A stretch of 64,000 nt of DNA from an uncultured Bacteroidota bacterium (GTDB taxonomy: Bacteria > Bacteroidota > Bacteroidia > Flavobacteriales > Flavobacteriaceae). The number at the start of each line of letters is the position of its first letter. Within the stretch, counting starts at the first letter, position 1. Shown here in pieces: positions 35,832 through 46,461 of this stretch. The stretch is taken from contig CACPQA010000001.1 of the NCBI GenBank assembly GCA_902635965.1, forward strand, positions 186,001-250,000, read 5' to 3'. The translations under genes and the position numbers were made by a program. Below the pieces are notes generated by a model. The model saw nothing but the letters and a program-made list of their open reading frames with translations. It made no database searches and was not told the origin of the DNA.

Positions 35832-36136
35832 AAAAAATTTTATTCCTTCTAAATATTGATTTTTTGTTGAAAGAGGACTCAATGAAAAATTGGAGAATGA
35901 TTTTTTTTGTGTCAGTCCTTGCAATGATATCAATTGCAAGTGGACACAGTGCAGATAAAAAAATTTACCAGATTGCAAGTTTGAATAATGATTTGAAACG
36001 TGTGAAAAGCAAATTTGTCGAAAATAAATCTCAATTAATGTTTTTAAAATTGGAAACTAGAGTTTCAAAGAGGTTACTTAAAATTGGAATTGGTCCCTCC
36101 AAAGAACAACCTATAAGATTAAAATTGCATAAATAA
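35828..36136 (+). CDS. ftsL: Cell division protein FtsL-like
   Basis: 102 residues. One transmembrane helix (WRMIFFVSVLAMISIAS) follows a short cytoplasmic N-terminus, then a predicted coiled coil (KKIYQIASLNNDLKRVKSKFVENKSQLMFLKLET). The size, topology and position between rsmH and the PBP gene identify the Bacteroidota FtsL counterpart. FtsL links FtsQ/FtsB to the FtsWI synthase. Sequence conservation in FtsL is always low. The ATG overlaps the rsmH stop by 4 nt, and the stop overlaps the next ATG by 1 nt. Confidence 0.85.
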   Translation: MKKILFLLNIDFLLKEDSMKNWRMIFFVSVLAMISIASGHSADKKIYQIASLNNDLKRVKSKFVENKSQLMFLKLETRVSKRLLKIGIGPSKEQPIRLKLHK

Positions 36137-38136
36137 TGAAACCAATCGAAAAAAAAATAATGTTTAGATACTATATATCTCTAACCTTTATTGTTTTTTT
36201 TGCGTTTGTTTTAATAGGCAAATTATTTTACATACAAATAATAGAAGGTGAATATTACAGAAAACTATCTGAAGATAATACAATCAAAAATTTTATTTTA
36301 GAACCCAGCAGGGGCAATATATATTCGGATGATAATAGTTTACTAGCAACGACTACACCGCGATATGAAATTAGATGGGATTCCAAAGTTCCATCAGATA
36401 TAAATTTCCTAAGCAACAAAAAAGATCTTTCGATAGGACTTTCCAAAATTTTAGGTAAAACACCAAAGTATTACTTAAATGTTTTAAACAAAGCTAGGCA
36501 TGAGGGGAATAGGTACCTATTGATATCTAGAAACTTAAGTTATTCTCAATACAAAAAAATTAAAGAACTACCCCTGTTTAATCTTTCTTCTCTAAAAGGT
36601 GGGCTGATCATTGAATCTAAAGAGGTGAGAGAAAACCCAATGGGTAAAATTTGTGAGAGAACAATTGGTTATGAAAAAAAAGATCCTTCTGGTCATTACA
36701 TTCGGGTTGGCTTGGAAGGTGCTTTCAGTCACTTCTTAAAAGGTCAAAGTGGACAGCGATTAAAACAAAAAATAGCGAATGGACAGTGGAAACCTATTAA
36801 CGACAATAACGAAAGAGAACCTACAGAGGGTTATGATATTTACTCAACCATCAATGTTAATATCCAAGATATAACACATCATGCACTATTGAGGCAGTTG
36901 GAAAAATACAAGGCTGACCACGGATGTGCCGTTGTAATGAAAACAAATACAGGAGAAATAAAATCCATTGTTAATCTTTCTAAAACTAAAAATGGTAAAT
37001 ATTATGAAAAATTCAATTACGCAGTAGCTGAGTCACAAGAACCAGGTTCAACATTCAAATTAATGTCAGTAATAGCAACATTAGAAAATGACAACACAAT
37101 AAGTAGAAGACTGATCGACACAAAAAATGGAGAAATCAGCTTTTATGAAAAATACAAAGTTCGTGATTCAAAAAAAGGAGGTTATGGAAAAATTACTCCT
37201 GCCAGAGCATTTGAAGTCTCTTCAAACACTGGTATTGTAAAAATGGTTTATGATAATTATAAAAATAACCCAAAAAAATTTGTTGATAGACTTTATAATA
37301 TGGGACTAAACAATGAGTTAGGCTTAAGTATTAAAGGAGAAGGTAAACCAATGATACCCTATCCAGATGATAAAAATTGGAGTGGTATTTCATTGCCATG
37401 GATGGCTTTTGGATATGGAATTAAATTGACACCCCTACAAATTCTTTCATTTTATAATGGTATTGCCAATGATGGAGAAATAGTCAAACCGCGCTTTATA
37501 TATAAAATTAAAAACCCCGGATCATCTTCCATTAAAGAATATGAAAAAGAAATCTTAAATCCATCCATTTGTTCAGACACTACACTCATCAGAGTTCAAA
37601 AAATGATGTTCAATGTTATAGATAAAAAATGGGGAACTGCAAATAAAATTAAAAGTAGTAAGTTAAAAATGGCTGGTAAGACAGGTACTTCTCAAATAGA
37701 CTACACTTTAGAGGAGACTCAGTATGTTTCAAGTTTTGTTGGTTATTTTCCGTATGAAAAACCAGAGTATTCATGTATTGTAGTTATAAATAGACCAGAC
37801 AAAAAGATCGGCTATTATGGTGGCGAAGTTGCAGCTCCAGTTTTCAAAGAAATAGCCGAAAAATTATTTTCAAGGACTCCCAGAAATTTGATTGTTAATT
37901 CTTACGACTACAACCACAAACCTTTGAATAATCATAAACAGATCATGCTGAACATTAAAACTAAAAAATCTGTTATTCCTAACTTAGTTGGTATGCCAGC
38001 AATGGATGCTGTAGTTATATTAGAACAAATGGGTTTAAAGTTTGTTCTTAAAGGTGAAGGGAAAGTCATTAATCAATCAATTAAATCAGGATCTAAAGTA
38101 GACTATAGCCAAAGAATTATTCTTTATCTCTCATGA
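36136..38136 (+). CDS. ftsI: Penicillin-binding protein 3-like transpeptidase with PASTA domain
   Basis: 666 residues. An N-terminal transmembrane anchor precedes the pedestal domain (EPSRGNIYSDDNSLLATT). The transpeptidase motifs are STFK (about S305), SSN (S362-N364) and KTGTS (about K515). The C-terminal ~60 residues (SVIPNLVGMPAMDAVVILEQMGLKF) form one PASTA domain, usual in Bacteroidota FtsI and absent from E. coli. It crosslinks septal peptidoglycan in partnership with FtsW, which is encoded four genes later. Confidence 0.95.
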   Translation: MKPIEKKIMFRYYISLTFIVFFAFVLIGKLFYIQIIEGEYYRKLSEDNTIKNFILEPSRGNIYSDDNSLLATTTPRYEIRWDSKVPSDINFLSNKKDLSIGLSKILGKTPKYYLNVLNKARHEGNRYLLISRNLSYSQYKKIKELPLFNLSSLKGGLIIESKEVRENPMGKICERTIGYEKKDPSGHYIRVGLEGAFSHFLKGQSGQRLKQKIANGQWKPINDNNEREPTEGYDIYSTINVNIQDITHHALLRQLEKYKADHGCAVVMKTNTGEIKSIVNLSKTKNGKYYEKFNYAVAESQEPGSTFKLMSVIATLENDNTISRRLIDTKNGEISFYEKYKVRDSKKGGYGKITPARAFEVSSNTGIVKMVYDNYKNNPKKFVDRLYNMGLNNELGLSIKGEGKPMIPYPDDKNWSGISLPWMAFGYGIKLTPLQILSFYNGIANDGEIVKPRFIYKIKNPGSSSIKEYEKEILNPSICSDTTLIRVQKMMFNVIDKKWGTANKIKSSKLKMAGKTGTSQIDYTLEETQYVSSFVGYFPYEKPEYSCIVVINRPDKKIGYYGGEVAAPVFKEIAEKLFSRTPRNLIVNSYDYNHKPLNNHKQIMLNIKTKKSVIPNLVGMPAMDAVVILEQMGLKFVLKGEGKVINQSIKSGSKVDYSQRIILYLS

Positions 38137-39581
38137 AAATTTTAAAAGACATAATCTACGGCGTTGATTTGGATTCTATTAAAGGAGATACAGGTGTAAT
38201 AATTAAATCGATTGAATTTGACTCTAGAAAAGTTGTTGAGGGTTCACTGTTTGTTGCTATCAAAGGTTTGAACTCCGATGGCCATAATTTTATTGATAAT
38301 GCAATTAAAAATGGAGCATCTGCTGTAATATATAATGACTATTTTTTAAATGAAGAAAAAATCACTTTTATTAAAACCACAAATACTAGGAAATCACTAG
38401 CTATAGTTGCATCGAACTTTTATGATAATCCATCAAAAAAAATAAAGTTAGTTGGAATTACTGGTACTAATGGTAAAACAACAGTTGCTACTACTCTTTT
38501 CAATTTATTCAATGAAGCAGGACTAAAATCAGGACTAATTTCAACCATTAATATACAATATGCTGGTGTTGAAATTAAAAATCATCATACTACTCCAGAC
38601 CCAAAAAAAATAAATGAAATACTCAATAAAATGTCACAAAAAGAAATTGAGTTTTGTTTTATGGAAGTTTCTTCTCATGGGATAGATCAAGATAGAATTA
38701 ATGGATTAAAATTCTATTGTGGTGTTTTTACAAATATTACCAGGGACCACCTGGACTATCACAAATCCTTCGCTTCTTATAGGGATATTAAAAAGAGGTT
38801 TTTTGATAATCTAGAATCTGACTCCTATGCGATTATAAATTCAGATGATAAAAATTCAAAATTCATGGTTCAAAATTGTTCATCAAAAGTCAAAACTTTT
38901 GGAATTAAAAACATTGCAGATAATATGGCAAAAGTTTTAGAAATTGATTTTTCTGGGATGCTTTTAAAAATTAATGATAAAGAATTCTGGACACCACTGA
39001 TAGGTAAATTTAATGCTTCTAACATTCTAGCAGTTTTTTCTGTAGCCTGTATAGCTGGAATTAAGTCAATTGAAATTTTAAGAATTTTGAGTCAAACCAA
39101 GGTAATTAATGGAAGGTTCGAAATTTATAAAACACCAAATAACGCTTTTGTAATAATTGATTATGCTCACACGCCAAATAGTTTAGAAAATGTCATTGAC
39201 ACTATAAGCCAGATAAGAACAAAAAACGAATTATTCACAACCATAATAGGATGTGGAGGTAACAGAGACGTGGGCAAAAGATCCAAAATGGGCGAAATCG
39301 TTTTGAATGGATGTGATAGAGTTATTTTCACATCAGATAATCCGAGGTTTGAAAAACCTGAAAAGATAATTAATGACATGTTGTTGGATATAGATCCCAA
39401 TAACATGAGAAAAATTTCAAAAATAATCAATAGAAGGAAAGCAATTGAAAGTGGTTGTTCAAAACTAAATTCTGGTGATATTCTCTTGGTTGTTGGTAAG
39501 GGACATGAAACATATCAAGAAATAAAGGGAGAGAAGATTCCGTTTAGCGATTTAAAAGTAGTCAAGGAATCATTTAGATAA
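38133..39581 (+). CDS. murE: UDP-N-acetylmuramoyl-L-alanyl-D-glutamate--2,6-diaminopimelate ligase
   Basis: 482 residues. The P-loop is [15 protein letters not shown] and the carbamylated-lysine region follows [12 protein letters not shown]. The C-terminal [12 protein letters not shown] contains the DNPR motif associated with meso-diaminopimelate selection, so the wall is expected to be the DAP type. It adds the third residue of the stem peptide. The ATG overlaps the ftsI TGA by 4 nt, and mraY follows after 5 nt. Confidence 0.96.
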   Translation: MKILKDIIYGVDLDSIKGDTGVIIKSIEFDSRKVVEGSLFVAIKGLNSDGHNFIDNAIKNGASAVIYNDYFLNEEKITFIKTTNTRKSLAIVASNFYDNPSKKIKLVGITGTNGKTTVATTLFNLFNEAGLKSGLISTINIQYAGVEIKNHHTTPDPKKINEILNKMSQKEIEFCFMEVSSHGIDQDRINGLKFYCGVFTNITRDHLDYHKSFASYRDIKKRFFDNLESDSYAIINSDDKNSKFMVQNCSSKVKTFGIKNIADNMAKVLEIDFSGMLLKINDKEFWTPLIGKFNASNILAVFSVACIAGIKSIEILRILSQTKVINGRFEIYKTPNNAFVIIDYAHTPNSLENVIDTISQIRTKNELFTTIIGCGGNRDVGKRSKMGEIVLNGCDRVIFTSDNPRFEKPEKIINDMLLDIDPNNMRKISKIINRRKAIESGCSKLNSGDILLVVGKGHETYQEIKGEKIPFSDLKVVKESFR

Positions 39582-39586
39582 AATTT

Positions 39587-40804
39587 ATGCTTTATTATTT
39601 ATTCAACTTTCTCGAACAAAAATACCAATTTCCAGGGGCAGGACTTTTTCAATATATTTCGTTTAGAGCCTCATTTGCACTTATTTTTTCATTAATTATT
39701 TCAATTTTTTTTGGAAATAAAATCATTAAAATTTTAACAAAAAATAAGATTGGTGAAAAAGTAAGAGTTCTTGGTTTAAGCGGCGAAAAAAATAAAAATG
39801 GTACCCCTACCATGGGTGGAATTATAATAATAATTGGAACAATAGTACCTGTACTTCTATTATCCAAATTTAAAGACATATACATTATTTTATTGATCTT
39901 CACGACTCTCTGGATGGGAACAATTGGTTTTATTGATGATTACATCAAAATCTTCAAAAATGACAAAAAAGGTTTGAAAGGTAGTTTTAAAATTGTGGGG
40001 CAGATTATGTTAGGAATATTTGTCAGTTTAACTATTTATTTCCATCCTGATATAACTATCAAACAAAGAATCCCTGAATTTTCTAAAACTTCAAAATTAC
40101 AAGGGAAAGCTTTTTACAAAGAAGAGAAATCAACAAAAACGACAATTCCATTAGTCAAGGACAATGAATTTGATTACTATTACTTAGTTGAGTGGTCTTC
40201 AATTCCAAAATCAATGACATGGGTAATTTTTATTCCTATGGTGATTTTTATAATAACTGCTGTATCAAATGGAGCAAATCTAACTGACGGTATTGATGGC
40301 TTGGCAGCTGCAAGTTCTGCAATCATGGCGATAACACTTGGGATTTTTGCATGGGTTTCTGGGAATATATTTTTCTCAGATTATTTAAATATTATGTATA
40401 TACCAAATGCAGGTGAAATTACGGTTTTTGTCGCGTCATTTACTGGTGGATTGATTGGTTTTTTATGGTTTAACACTTACCCAGCCGATGTGTTTATGGG
40501 TGATACTGGAAGTTTGACTGTCGGAGCAATAATTTCAGTTATTGCCATTATGGTTAGAAAAGAATTATTAATTCCAATCATTTGTGGAATTTATTTGATA
40601 GAAGTGTTATCTGTAATAATTCAAGTTTCATACTTCAAGTATACAAGAAAGAAAAATGGAGTGGGTGAAAGAATCTTTTTGATGTCTCCAATTCATCATC
40701 ATTTTCAGAAAAAGGGAATTCATGAAAGTAAAATTGTAAATAGGTTTTTAATAATTGGGGTTTTATTAAGTGTACTAGCAATTTTAACATTAAAAATCAG
40801 ATGA
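39587..40804 (+). CDS. mraY: Phospho-N-acetylmuramoyl-pentapeptide transferase
   Basis: 405 residues with about ten membrane helices. Signatures are [21 protein letters not shown], the Asp-rich [23 protein letters not shown] and [11 protein letters not shown]. MraY moves phospho-MurNAc-pentapeptide onto undecaprenyl phosphate to make lipid I. An inserted stretch of about 50 residues between helices ([20 protein letters not shown]), longer than in E. coli, accounts for the greater length and is typical of Bacteroidota. The murD ATG overlaps its stop. Confidence 0.96.
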   Translation: MLYYLFNFLEQKYQFPGAGLFQYISFRASFALIFSLIISIFFGNKIIKILTKNKIGEKVRVLGLSGEKNKNGTPTMGGIIIIIGTIVPVLLLSKFKDIYIILLIFTTLWMGTIGFIDDYIKIFKNDKKGLKGSFKIVGQIMLGIFVSLTIYFHPDITIKQRIPEFSKTSKLQGKAFYKEEKSTKTTIPLVKDNEFDYYYLVEWSSIPKSMTWVIFIPMVIFIITAVSNGANLTDGIDGLAAASSAIMAITLGIFAWVSGNIFFSDYLNIMYIPNAGEITVFVASFTGGLIGFLWFNTYPADVFMGDTGSLTVGAIISVIAIMVRKELLIPIICGIYLIEVLSVIIQVSYFKYTRKKNGVGERIFLMSPIHHHFQKKGIHESKIVNRFLIIGVLLSVLAILTLKIR

Positions 40805-42141
40805 AAGGATTAATAGCAATTTTGGGTTCAGGAGAAAGCGGAAGAGGTGCTGCAGTTCTTGCAAAAAAATTAGGGTATACGGTTTTTGTTTCAGATTCAA
40901 ATAAAATTGCAAAACAAACAAAGTCATTATTTAAAAAATTATCGATTGATTATGAAGAAAAATATCACTCGGTGGAAAAAATCATAAAAGCAGAGAAAAT
41001 AATTAAAAGTCCTGGGATTAATCAAAAATCAGATCTAATAGTTGAGATTAAAAAAAGTGGAAAGAATATTATCTCAGAAATTGAGTTTGGATTTTCTCAA
41101 ACCGATTCAAAAATCATAGGGGTGACTGGTAGTAATGGTAAAACTACAACAGCAAAAATGATTTATCACATTTTAAAAAAGGCGGGTATTTGTGTTGCTT
41201 TAGCTGGAAATATTGGTAAAAGTTTTTCAGAATCCATCGCAGAAAAAAACCATCAAGTTTATGTCTTGGAAATCAGTAGTTTTCAGTTAGATGACATAAT
41301 GGATTTTAATGCTGACATTTCTGTTATTACAAGTATTTCACCAGACCATTTAGATAGATATAATTATAATTTCAATGAGTATATAAAAGCAAAGCTTAAT
41401 ATAACTCGGAACCAAAATCAAAATCAATTTTTAATCTTCAATTCTGATGACAAGGAGTTGAAAAAAGCTGTTAAAAAGTATGCTAAAAATGTAACCCAGT
41501 TTCCTTATGGTTTTAAAACTCCAAAAGGTGATTTAATTACAACATTTAAAAAAAAATCAATAATTGTAAAAGAAAAAAAAAATATTAATATGTATGATAC
41601 TTTAAAATTTACCCTTAAGGGTAGACACAATTTACTAAATGCAATGGCTGCTGTCTCTGTAGCAAGGCTTTTAAATGTTTCAAATAAATTTATAAGAGAT
41701 AGTTTAATAAGTTTTTCAAATGTAGAGCACAGGCTTGAAGAAGTTTTAAAAATTCAAAATATAACTTTTATAAATGATTCAAAGGCTACAAACGTAAATG
41801 CAACTTTTTATGCCTTAGAGAGCATGGAGGGACAGACAATATGGATTGTTGGGGGAATTGACAAAGGCAACAACTATCTAGAATTACTACCCTTGGTAAG
41901 GGAAAAGGTTAAATCTATTGTTTGTATTGGATTAGACAACGAAAAAATTATTGAATCTTTTTCTCCAGTTGTAGATGTTCTAGTAGAGACTCAATCTATG
42001 TCTGAAGCAGTAAAAATTGCTCATAAACTTGCTAATAAAAAAGACTATGTTTTATTATCACCTGCATGTGCAAGTTTTGACCTTTTCAAAAACTATGAGG
42101 ATCGTGGAAACCAATTCAAAGAAGCAGTTAGGAACCTTTAA
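40801..42141 (+). CDS. murD: UDP-N-acetylmuramoylalanine--D-glutamate ligase
   Basis: 446 residues. The N-terminal Rossmann-like segment is [20 protein letters not shown], the P-loop is [15 protein letters not shown], and [30 protein letters not shown] and [24 protein letters not shown] are MurD hallmarks. It adds D-glutamate as the second stem residue. It overlaps mraY by 4 nt, and its TAA shares one base with the ftsW ATG. Confidence 0.96.
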   Translation: MKGLIAILGSGESGRGAAVLAKKLGYTVFVSDSNKIAKQTKSLFKKLSIDYEEKYHSVEKIIKAEKIIKSPGINQKSDLIVEIKKSGKNIISEIEFGFSQTDSKIIGVTGSNGKTTTAKMIYHILKKAGICVALAGNIGKSFSESIAEKNHQVYVLEISSFQLDDIMDFNADISVITSISPDHLDRYNYNFNEYIKAKLNITRNQNQNQFLIFNSDDKELKKAVKKYAKNVTQFPYGFKTPKGDLITTFKKKSIIVKEKKNINMYDTLKFTLKGRHNLLNAMAAVSVARLLNVSNKFIRDSLISFSNVEHRLEEVLKIQNITFINDSKATNVNATFYALESMEGQTIWIVGGIDKGNNYLELLPLVREKVKSIVCIGLDNEKIIESFSPVVDVLVETQSMSEAVKIAHKLANKKDYVLLSPACASFDLFKNYEDRGNQFKEAVRNL

Positions 42142-43340
42142 TGATGAAAAAAAAAGTACTCCAGGGTGATAAAGTTTTATGGGCACTTTTAGCTTTGCTT
42201 GCTCTCTTTTCTTTTTTTCCTATTTTTAGTGCCAGTTCCAACCTAAGTTATGTCATAGGGACTGGTTCTCCTTGGCAGTATTTGCTCAAACATACATTTA
42301 TTTTAATTACAGGCTTTCTTTTAATTTTAAGTGTTCACAAAATTCCTTTTTATTATTTTAAAGGGATATCAATTTTGCTTTTGCCGATTGTAATTTTAAT
42401 GTTGCTTTATACAATATCCCAAGGGAACTTAATTGACGGTGTGAATGCAAATAGGTGGATTAGAATCCCATTAATAGGCATAAGTTTTCAGACATCTTCT
42501 TTAGCATCTTTGATTCTCATGATTTATATAGCATATTATCTCGATAAAGTAAAAGAAAAAAAAATAAATTTTAAAAAATCATTATTTCCTTTGTGGACTC
42601 CTGTTTTTTTGATTTTTATATTAATTTTTCCAACCAATTTGTCTACCGCATTAATTATTTTATTTACTGTTTTTTTAATTCTAATTTACGGTTGTTATCC
42701 AGTAAAATATTTATTGAATATTTTTTTAGTTCTTTTCTTTTTTTCTCTAACATTTATTTTTTACACAACCCAATATCCAGAAAAAGCACCAGACAGACTA
42801 AATACATGGATAAGTAGAATTGAAAATTTTTTTAACCCCTCACAAAGTAAGGATGGAAATTATCAAATTGAAAGAGCAAAAATTGCGATTGCCTCGGGAG
42901 GAATAACCGGTATGGGTGTCGGTAAAAGTATAATGAAAAACTTTTTACCTCAAAGCACCTCAGACTTCATATATGCTATTATTGTTGAAGAATATGGATT
43001 AATTGGGGGAATAATGGTAATATTGATTTTTTTACTAATACTCTTTAGAATAACAGTTATTCTTCATCACGAGAGCTCTGCTTATGGTAAACTATTAATT
43101 ATTGGAGCTGGGTTACCAATTATTATTCAAGCATTTATAAATATAGGTGTCGCGCTTAATATTTTTCCAGTTACAGGACAAACACTTCCGTTACTTAGTA
43201 GTGGTGGATCCGCAGCGTGGGTAACATGTATAGCTTTTGGCATAATTCTAAGTGTTAGTCAAGAAAGATTCAATCAAGAGAAAATGAAGCACGAAAAATT
43301 TGCTTCAAATCCATTACTCATATTAGGTGAAGAAAAATAA
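42141..43340 (+). CDS. ftsW: SEDS peptidoglycan glycosyltransferase FtsW
   Basis: 399 residues, about ten membrane segments. ANRWIRIPLIGISFQTSS, PDRLNTWISRIENFFNPSQ, GGITGMGVGKSIMKNFLPQSTSDFIYAIIVEEYGLIGG and FPVTGQTLPLLSSGGSA are the conserved SEDS loops. FtsW polymerises lipid II at the septum with the FtsI-type PBP of this cluster. The start is ATG at 42141 or the ATG one codon later. The murG GTG start lies inside its 3' end. Confidence 0.95.
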   Translation: MMKKKVLQGDKVLWALLALLALFSFFPIFSASSNLSYVIGTGSPWQYLLKHTFILITGFLLILSVHKIPFYYFKGISILLLPIVILMLLYTISQGNLIDGVNANRWIRIPLIGISFQTSSLASLILMIYIAYYLDKVKEKKINFKKSLFPLWTPVFLIFILIFPTNLSTALIILFTVFLILIYGCYPVKYLLNIFLVLFFFSLTFIFYTTQYPEKAPDRLNTWISRIENFFNPSQSKDGNYQIERAKIAIASGGITGMGVGKSIMKNFLPQSTSDFIYAIIVEEYGLIGGIMVILIFLLILFRITVILHHESSAYGKLLIIGAGLPIIIQAFINIGVALNIFPVTGQTLPLLSSGGSAAWVTCIAFGIILSVSQERFNQEKMKHEKFASNPLLILGEEK

Positions 43341-44421
43341 TATAATAATATCTGGAGGGGGTACTGGAGGACATATTTATCCAGGGATTGCTATTGGAAA
43401 CCATTTAAAAAAAAGTAACCCTTTAAACCAAATATTGTTTGTTGGTGCATATGGAAACATGGAAATGAAGAAAGTTCCACAAGCAGGGTTTAAAATAAAA
43501 GGGTTATGGATTTCTGGTCTTAACAGAAAAAAATGGTTGAAAAATCTATTTCTACCGTTAAAAATATTTGTCAGTTTTTTTCAAGCTTTATTAATATGCA
43601 TAAAATTTAGACCAAATCTTATGATTGGCACAGGAGGATATGCGAGTCTACCTATATTAGTTGTTGGCTCAATTTTCAAAATAAAGATTGTTATTCAAGA
43701 ACAAAATTATTTACCAGGTATAAGCAATAAAATATTATCTCGTTTTGCAACAATTATTGCTGTTGCCTATGAGAACATGGAAGGATTTTTTCCACCAAAA
43801 AAAATTATATTAACGGGGAATCCAGTTAGAAAATCGTTACTTACGTGTTATTTAAAAATTAAAAAAAATAAAAAAGCCTCCTCCTTTAAAAAAAATAATT
43901 TAAACCTCCTCGTTTTAGGGGGTAGCTTGGGTTCTAAAAAAATAAACGAGGTTATTTCTGATAGTATATCTTTCTTTAGTAAAAATAAAATCAAGGTGAT
44001 ATGGCAATGCGGAACAAATTACTACGAACGATACAAGACTTTTGAAAACAAGTTTGTTAAAATCTTCCCTTTCCTAGAACAAATTGAGAAGTTTTATGAA
44101 GAATGCGATATAGTCATTTCAAGGGCTGGGGCTCTAACTATTTCTGAACTATGTATAGTCGGAAAGCCATCGATTTTAGTTCCATCGCCTAATGTATCTG
44201 AAAATCATCAATTTTATAATGCAAAATATCTTCTTGATAGAAAAGCAGCTATTATGATTGAAGAAGAAAAAATCAATGATGAGTTGTTATTATACCTTCA
44301 AAAACTTCTCGAATCTAAGGAAATTAGAACTCAGCTTTCAAACACTATTCGTAAACTCGCTAGACCTAACGCCGTTAAAGAAATAGTATCTCTAATAAAT
44401 AAAATTATAGTAAATGGATAA
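43327..44421 (+). CDS. murG: Lipid II synthase MurG (UDP-GlcNAc transferase)
   Basis: 364 residues. The N-terminal IIISGGGTGGHIYPGIAIG is the donor-domain loop. GTGGYASLPILVVG, EQNYLPGISNKIL, LGGSLGSKKIN and the C-terminal SRAGALTISEL and ILVPSPNVSENHQFYNAKYL are diagnostic. It adds GlcNAc to lipid I at the inner membrane face. The start is GTG at 43327, overlapping ftsW by 14 nt. murC begins 8 nt before its end. Confidence 0.96.
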   Translation: MKKNNIIISGGGTGGHIYPGIAIGNHLKKSNPLNQILFVGAYGNMEMKKVPQAGFKIKGLWISGLNRKKWLKNLFLPLKIFVSFFQALLICIKFRPNLMIGTGGYASLPILVVGSIFKIKIVIQEQNYLPGISNKILSRFATIIAVAYENMEGFFPPKKIILTGNPVRKSLLTCYLKIKKNKKASSFKKNNLNLLVLGGSLGSKKINEVISDSISFFSKNKIKVIWQCGTNYYERYKTFENKFVKIFPFLEQIEKFYEECDIVISRAGALTISELCIVGKPSILVPSPNVSENHQFYNAKYLLDRKAAIMIEEEKINDELLLYLQKLLESKEIRTQLSNTIRKLARPNAVKEIVSLINKIIVNG

Positions 44422-45751
44422 AGGGGGTACATATTATTTTATTGGGATTGGAGGAATTGGGATGTCATCAATAGCTAAATATCTTATATCTAAAAATTTT
44501 AAAGTTGGAGGATATGATTTAACTAAAACAAGTATTACTGAAAATCTAGAAAAAAGTGGAGCCCAAGTTAATTATAATGATGAATTAAAAAACATACCTA
44601 TACTATTTAAAACAGAAACTGTAATCATAATTTTTACTCCAGCAATTTCAAAAAAAAATAAACAACTAAATTTTTTTATAAATCAAGGTAATCCAATTTA
44701 TAAAAGGGCAGAATTTTTAGGATTTTTAACTAAAAATTTTCAAACAATTGCAATTGCTGGTACACATGGGAAAACTACAACAGCTGCGATAGTCGCCCAT
44801 CTTTTTTCTAAAACAAAACAATCATTTACAGCCTTTGTTGGAGGCATTTTAAATGAATTTAACTCAAATGTTATAATTGAAGGGGAAAGATATGCAATAG
44901 TAGAGGCAGATGAATATGACAGGTCATTTTTGAATTTATCCCCTAAAATAGGACTTATAACCTCAATAGATTCTGATCATTTGGATGTTTATGGAAATTT
45001 TGACGAAGTTAAGAAGTCTTTTGGAAAATTTATAAAAAAAATTGCTGGTAAAGTTGTAGTAAGTAAAGACACGGGAATTAAAGGAGTCACATACAGTTTA
45101 AATGACGAAGCCGATTACTCTGCACATAATATAAGCTTTTCAAACAAAGGATACTACTTTGATCTAAAAACACCATCAAATACGTATAAATCAGTTTTTT
45201 TTAGTCAGCTGGGGCTTCATAACTTGTTAAACGCTATAGGAGCTTTTGCTATTTCAAGTCAAGTTGGAATAAATGAAAAAAAATTATGTAAGGCTCTTTC
45301 AAGTTTTAAGGGTATAAAAAGAAGATTTCAACTTATTTTAAATTCAAAAAAAAATATAATAATTGATGATTATGCACATCATCCAAATGAAATAAAGGCC
45401 ATTTGGAGTGCATTAAAAGATCTTTTCCCAAATGAGGAAAAATGCGTAATATTTCAACCACACCTTTATTCAAGGACCAAAGATTTTATGAATGAATTTG
45501 CTGAGGTTTTAAGCAAATTTGATCGTGTGATATTATTACCAATTTATCCTGCAAGAGAGTTACCGATTGATGGAATCAAGTCTTCAGTTTTGCTAAGAAA
45601 AATAAAATCAAATAATGTTGTTGAGTTAGTGAAAAGGGAGGAGTTATTATCAATTGTAAGTAATTTACCAGAGAAGGTAAAAGTTATTTTGGGTGCTGGC
45701 GACATTGGTCTTGAAGTTGAAAAAATTAAAAAAAGACTAAAATTATTATGA
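44414..45751 (+). CDS. murC: UDP-N-acetylmuramate--L-alanine ligase
   Basis: 445 residues. The N-terminal FIGIGGIGMSSIAKYL, the P-loop AIAGTHGKTTTAAIVAHL, VEADEYDRSFLNLSP and IIDDYAHHPNEIKA are characteristic of MurC. It adds L-alanine to UDP-MurNAc, the first ligase step. It overlaps murG by 8 nt and ftsQ by 4 nt (ATGA). UDP-MurNAc synthesis (MurA, MurB) is not encoded in this window. Confidence 0.96.
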   Translation: MDKGGTYYFIGIGGIGMSSIAKYLISKNFKVGGYDLTKTSITENLEKSGAQVNYNDELKNIPILFKTETVIIIFTPAISKKNKQLNFFINQGNPIYKRAEFLGFLTKNFQTIAIAGTHGKTTTAAIVAHLFSKTKQSFTAFVGGILNEFNSNVIIEGERYAIVEADEYDRSFLNLSPKIGLITSIDSDHLDVYGNFDEVKKSFGKFIKKIAGKVVVSKDTGIKGVTYSLNDEADYSAHNISFSNKGYYFDLKTPSNTYKSVFFSQLGLHNLLNAIGAFAISSQVGINEKKLCKALSSFKGIKRRFQLILNSKKNIIIDDYAHHPNEIKAIWSALKDLFPNEEKCVIFQPHLYSRTKDFMNEFAEVLSKFDRVILLPIYPARELPIDGIKSSVLLRKIKSNNVVELVKREELLSIVSNLPEKVKVILGAGDIGLEVEKIKKRLKLL

Positions 45752-46461
45752 GATACAGTAAAGTTTATTTTTTCTCAATTTTAATATTTTTAGTATTAAT
45801 AGTTATTTTCTCTCAAAAAAGAAATTCAAGAAAGGAAATCCTTAAAATAAACATAAACTTTAATGGTGAAAGTCCAAAGTTTATAGACTATGAAACGGTT
45901 AATAAATTGTTAATACAAAGGAAGGACACCACGTATTTTCTAAAAGAAGATATGGTAGATTTGAAAGAAGTTGAAGATTTACTTAAATCTAATCCAATGA
46001 TAGCCAGCGCTGAAGTATTTAGAACACCACAAGGTTTTTTAAATATAAAATTAGATGAAAGAAAGCCTATCATCAGAATAATTAATAATGGTGAAGATTT
46101 TTATATTGACGATTTTGGATATAAAGTCCCTTTATCCACAAAATATTCACCTCGAGTACCTATATTTTACGGACAAGTAGATAAAATTTTAATGGATCTA
46201 GTGGATTTTACAAAAAAAATTAAAAATGATCCATTATCTAAATTGGAAATAATTGATTTGAAAAATTCAAATAATAAATATGTTCTCGGCCTTCGTTCAT
46301 TTCCATTTAAAGTTATATGGGGGAAAAACCAAAAGCACGAACAAAAGCTTAAAAAACTTAAATATTTATACAGTTATTTAGAAAACAAAGATTTTTTTAA
46401 AATTGACAAAGTTAACTTAACATTTGATAAACAAATAGTTTTAGAATATGGAAAAAACTAA
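45748..46461 (+). CDS. ftsQ: Cell division protein FtsQ
   Basis: 237 residues. A short cytoplasmic tail is followed by one membrane helix (YFFSILIFLVLIVIFSQ). A POTRA-like region follows (DLKEVEDLLKSNPMIASAEVFRTPQGFLNIKLDERKPIIRI), and then a beta domain. Position between murC and ftsA, size and topology match FtsQ, which recruits later divisome proteins in the periplasm. It overlaps ftsA by 14 nt. Primary sequence conservation is weak, but the context is decisive. Confidence 0.88.
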   Translation: MRYSKVYFFSILIFLVLIVIFSQKRNSRKEILKININFNGESPKFIDYETVNKLLIQRKDTTYFLKEDMVDLKEVEDLLKSNPMIASAEVFRTPQGFLNIKLDERKPIIRIINNGEDFYIDDFGYKVPLSTKYSPRVPIFYGQVDKILMDLVDFTKKIKNDPLSKLEIIDLKNSNNKYVLGLRSFPFKVIWGKNQKHEQKLKKLKYLYSYLENKDFFKIDKVNLTFDKQIVLEYGKN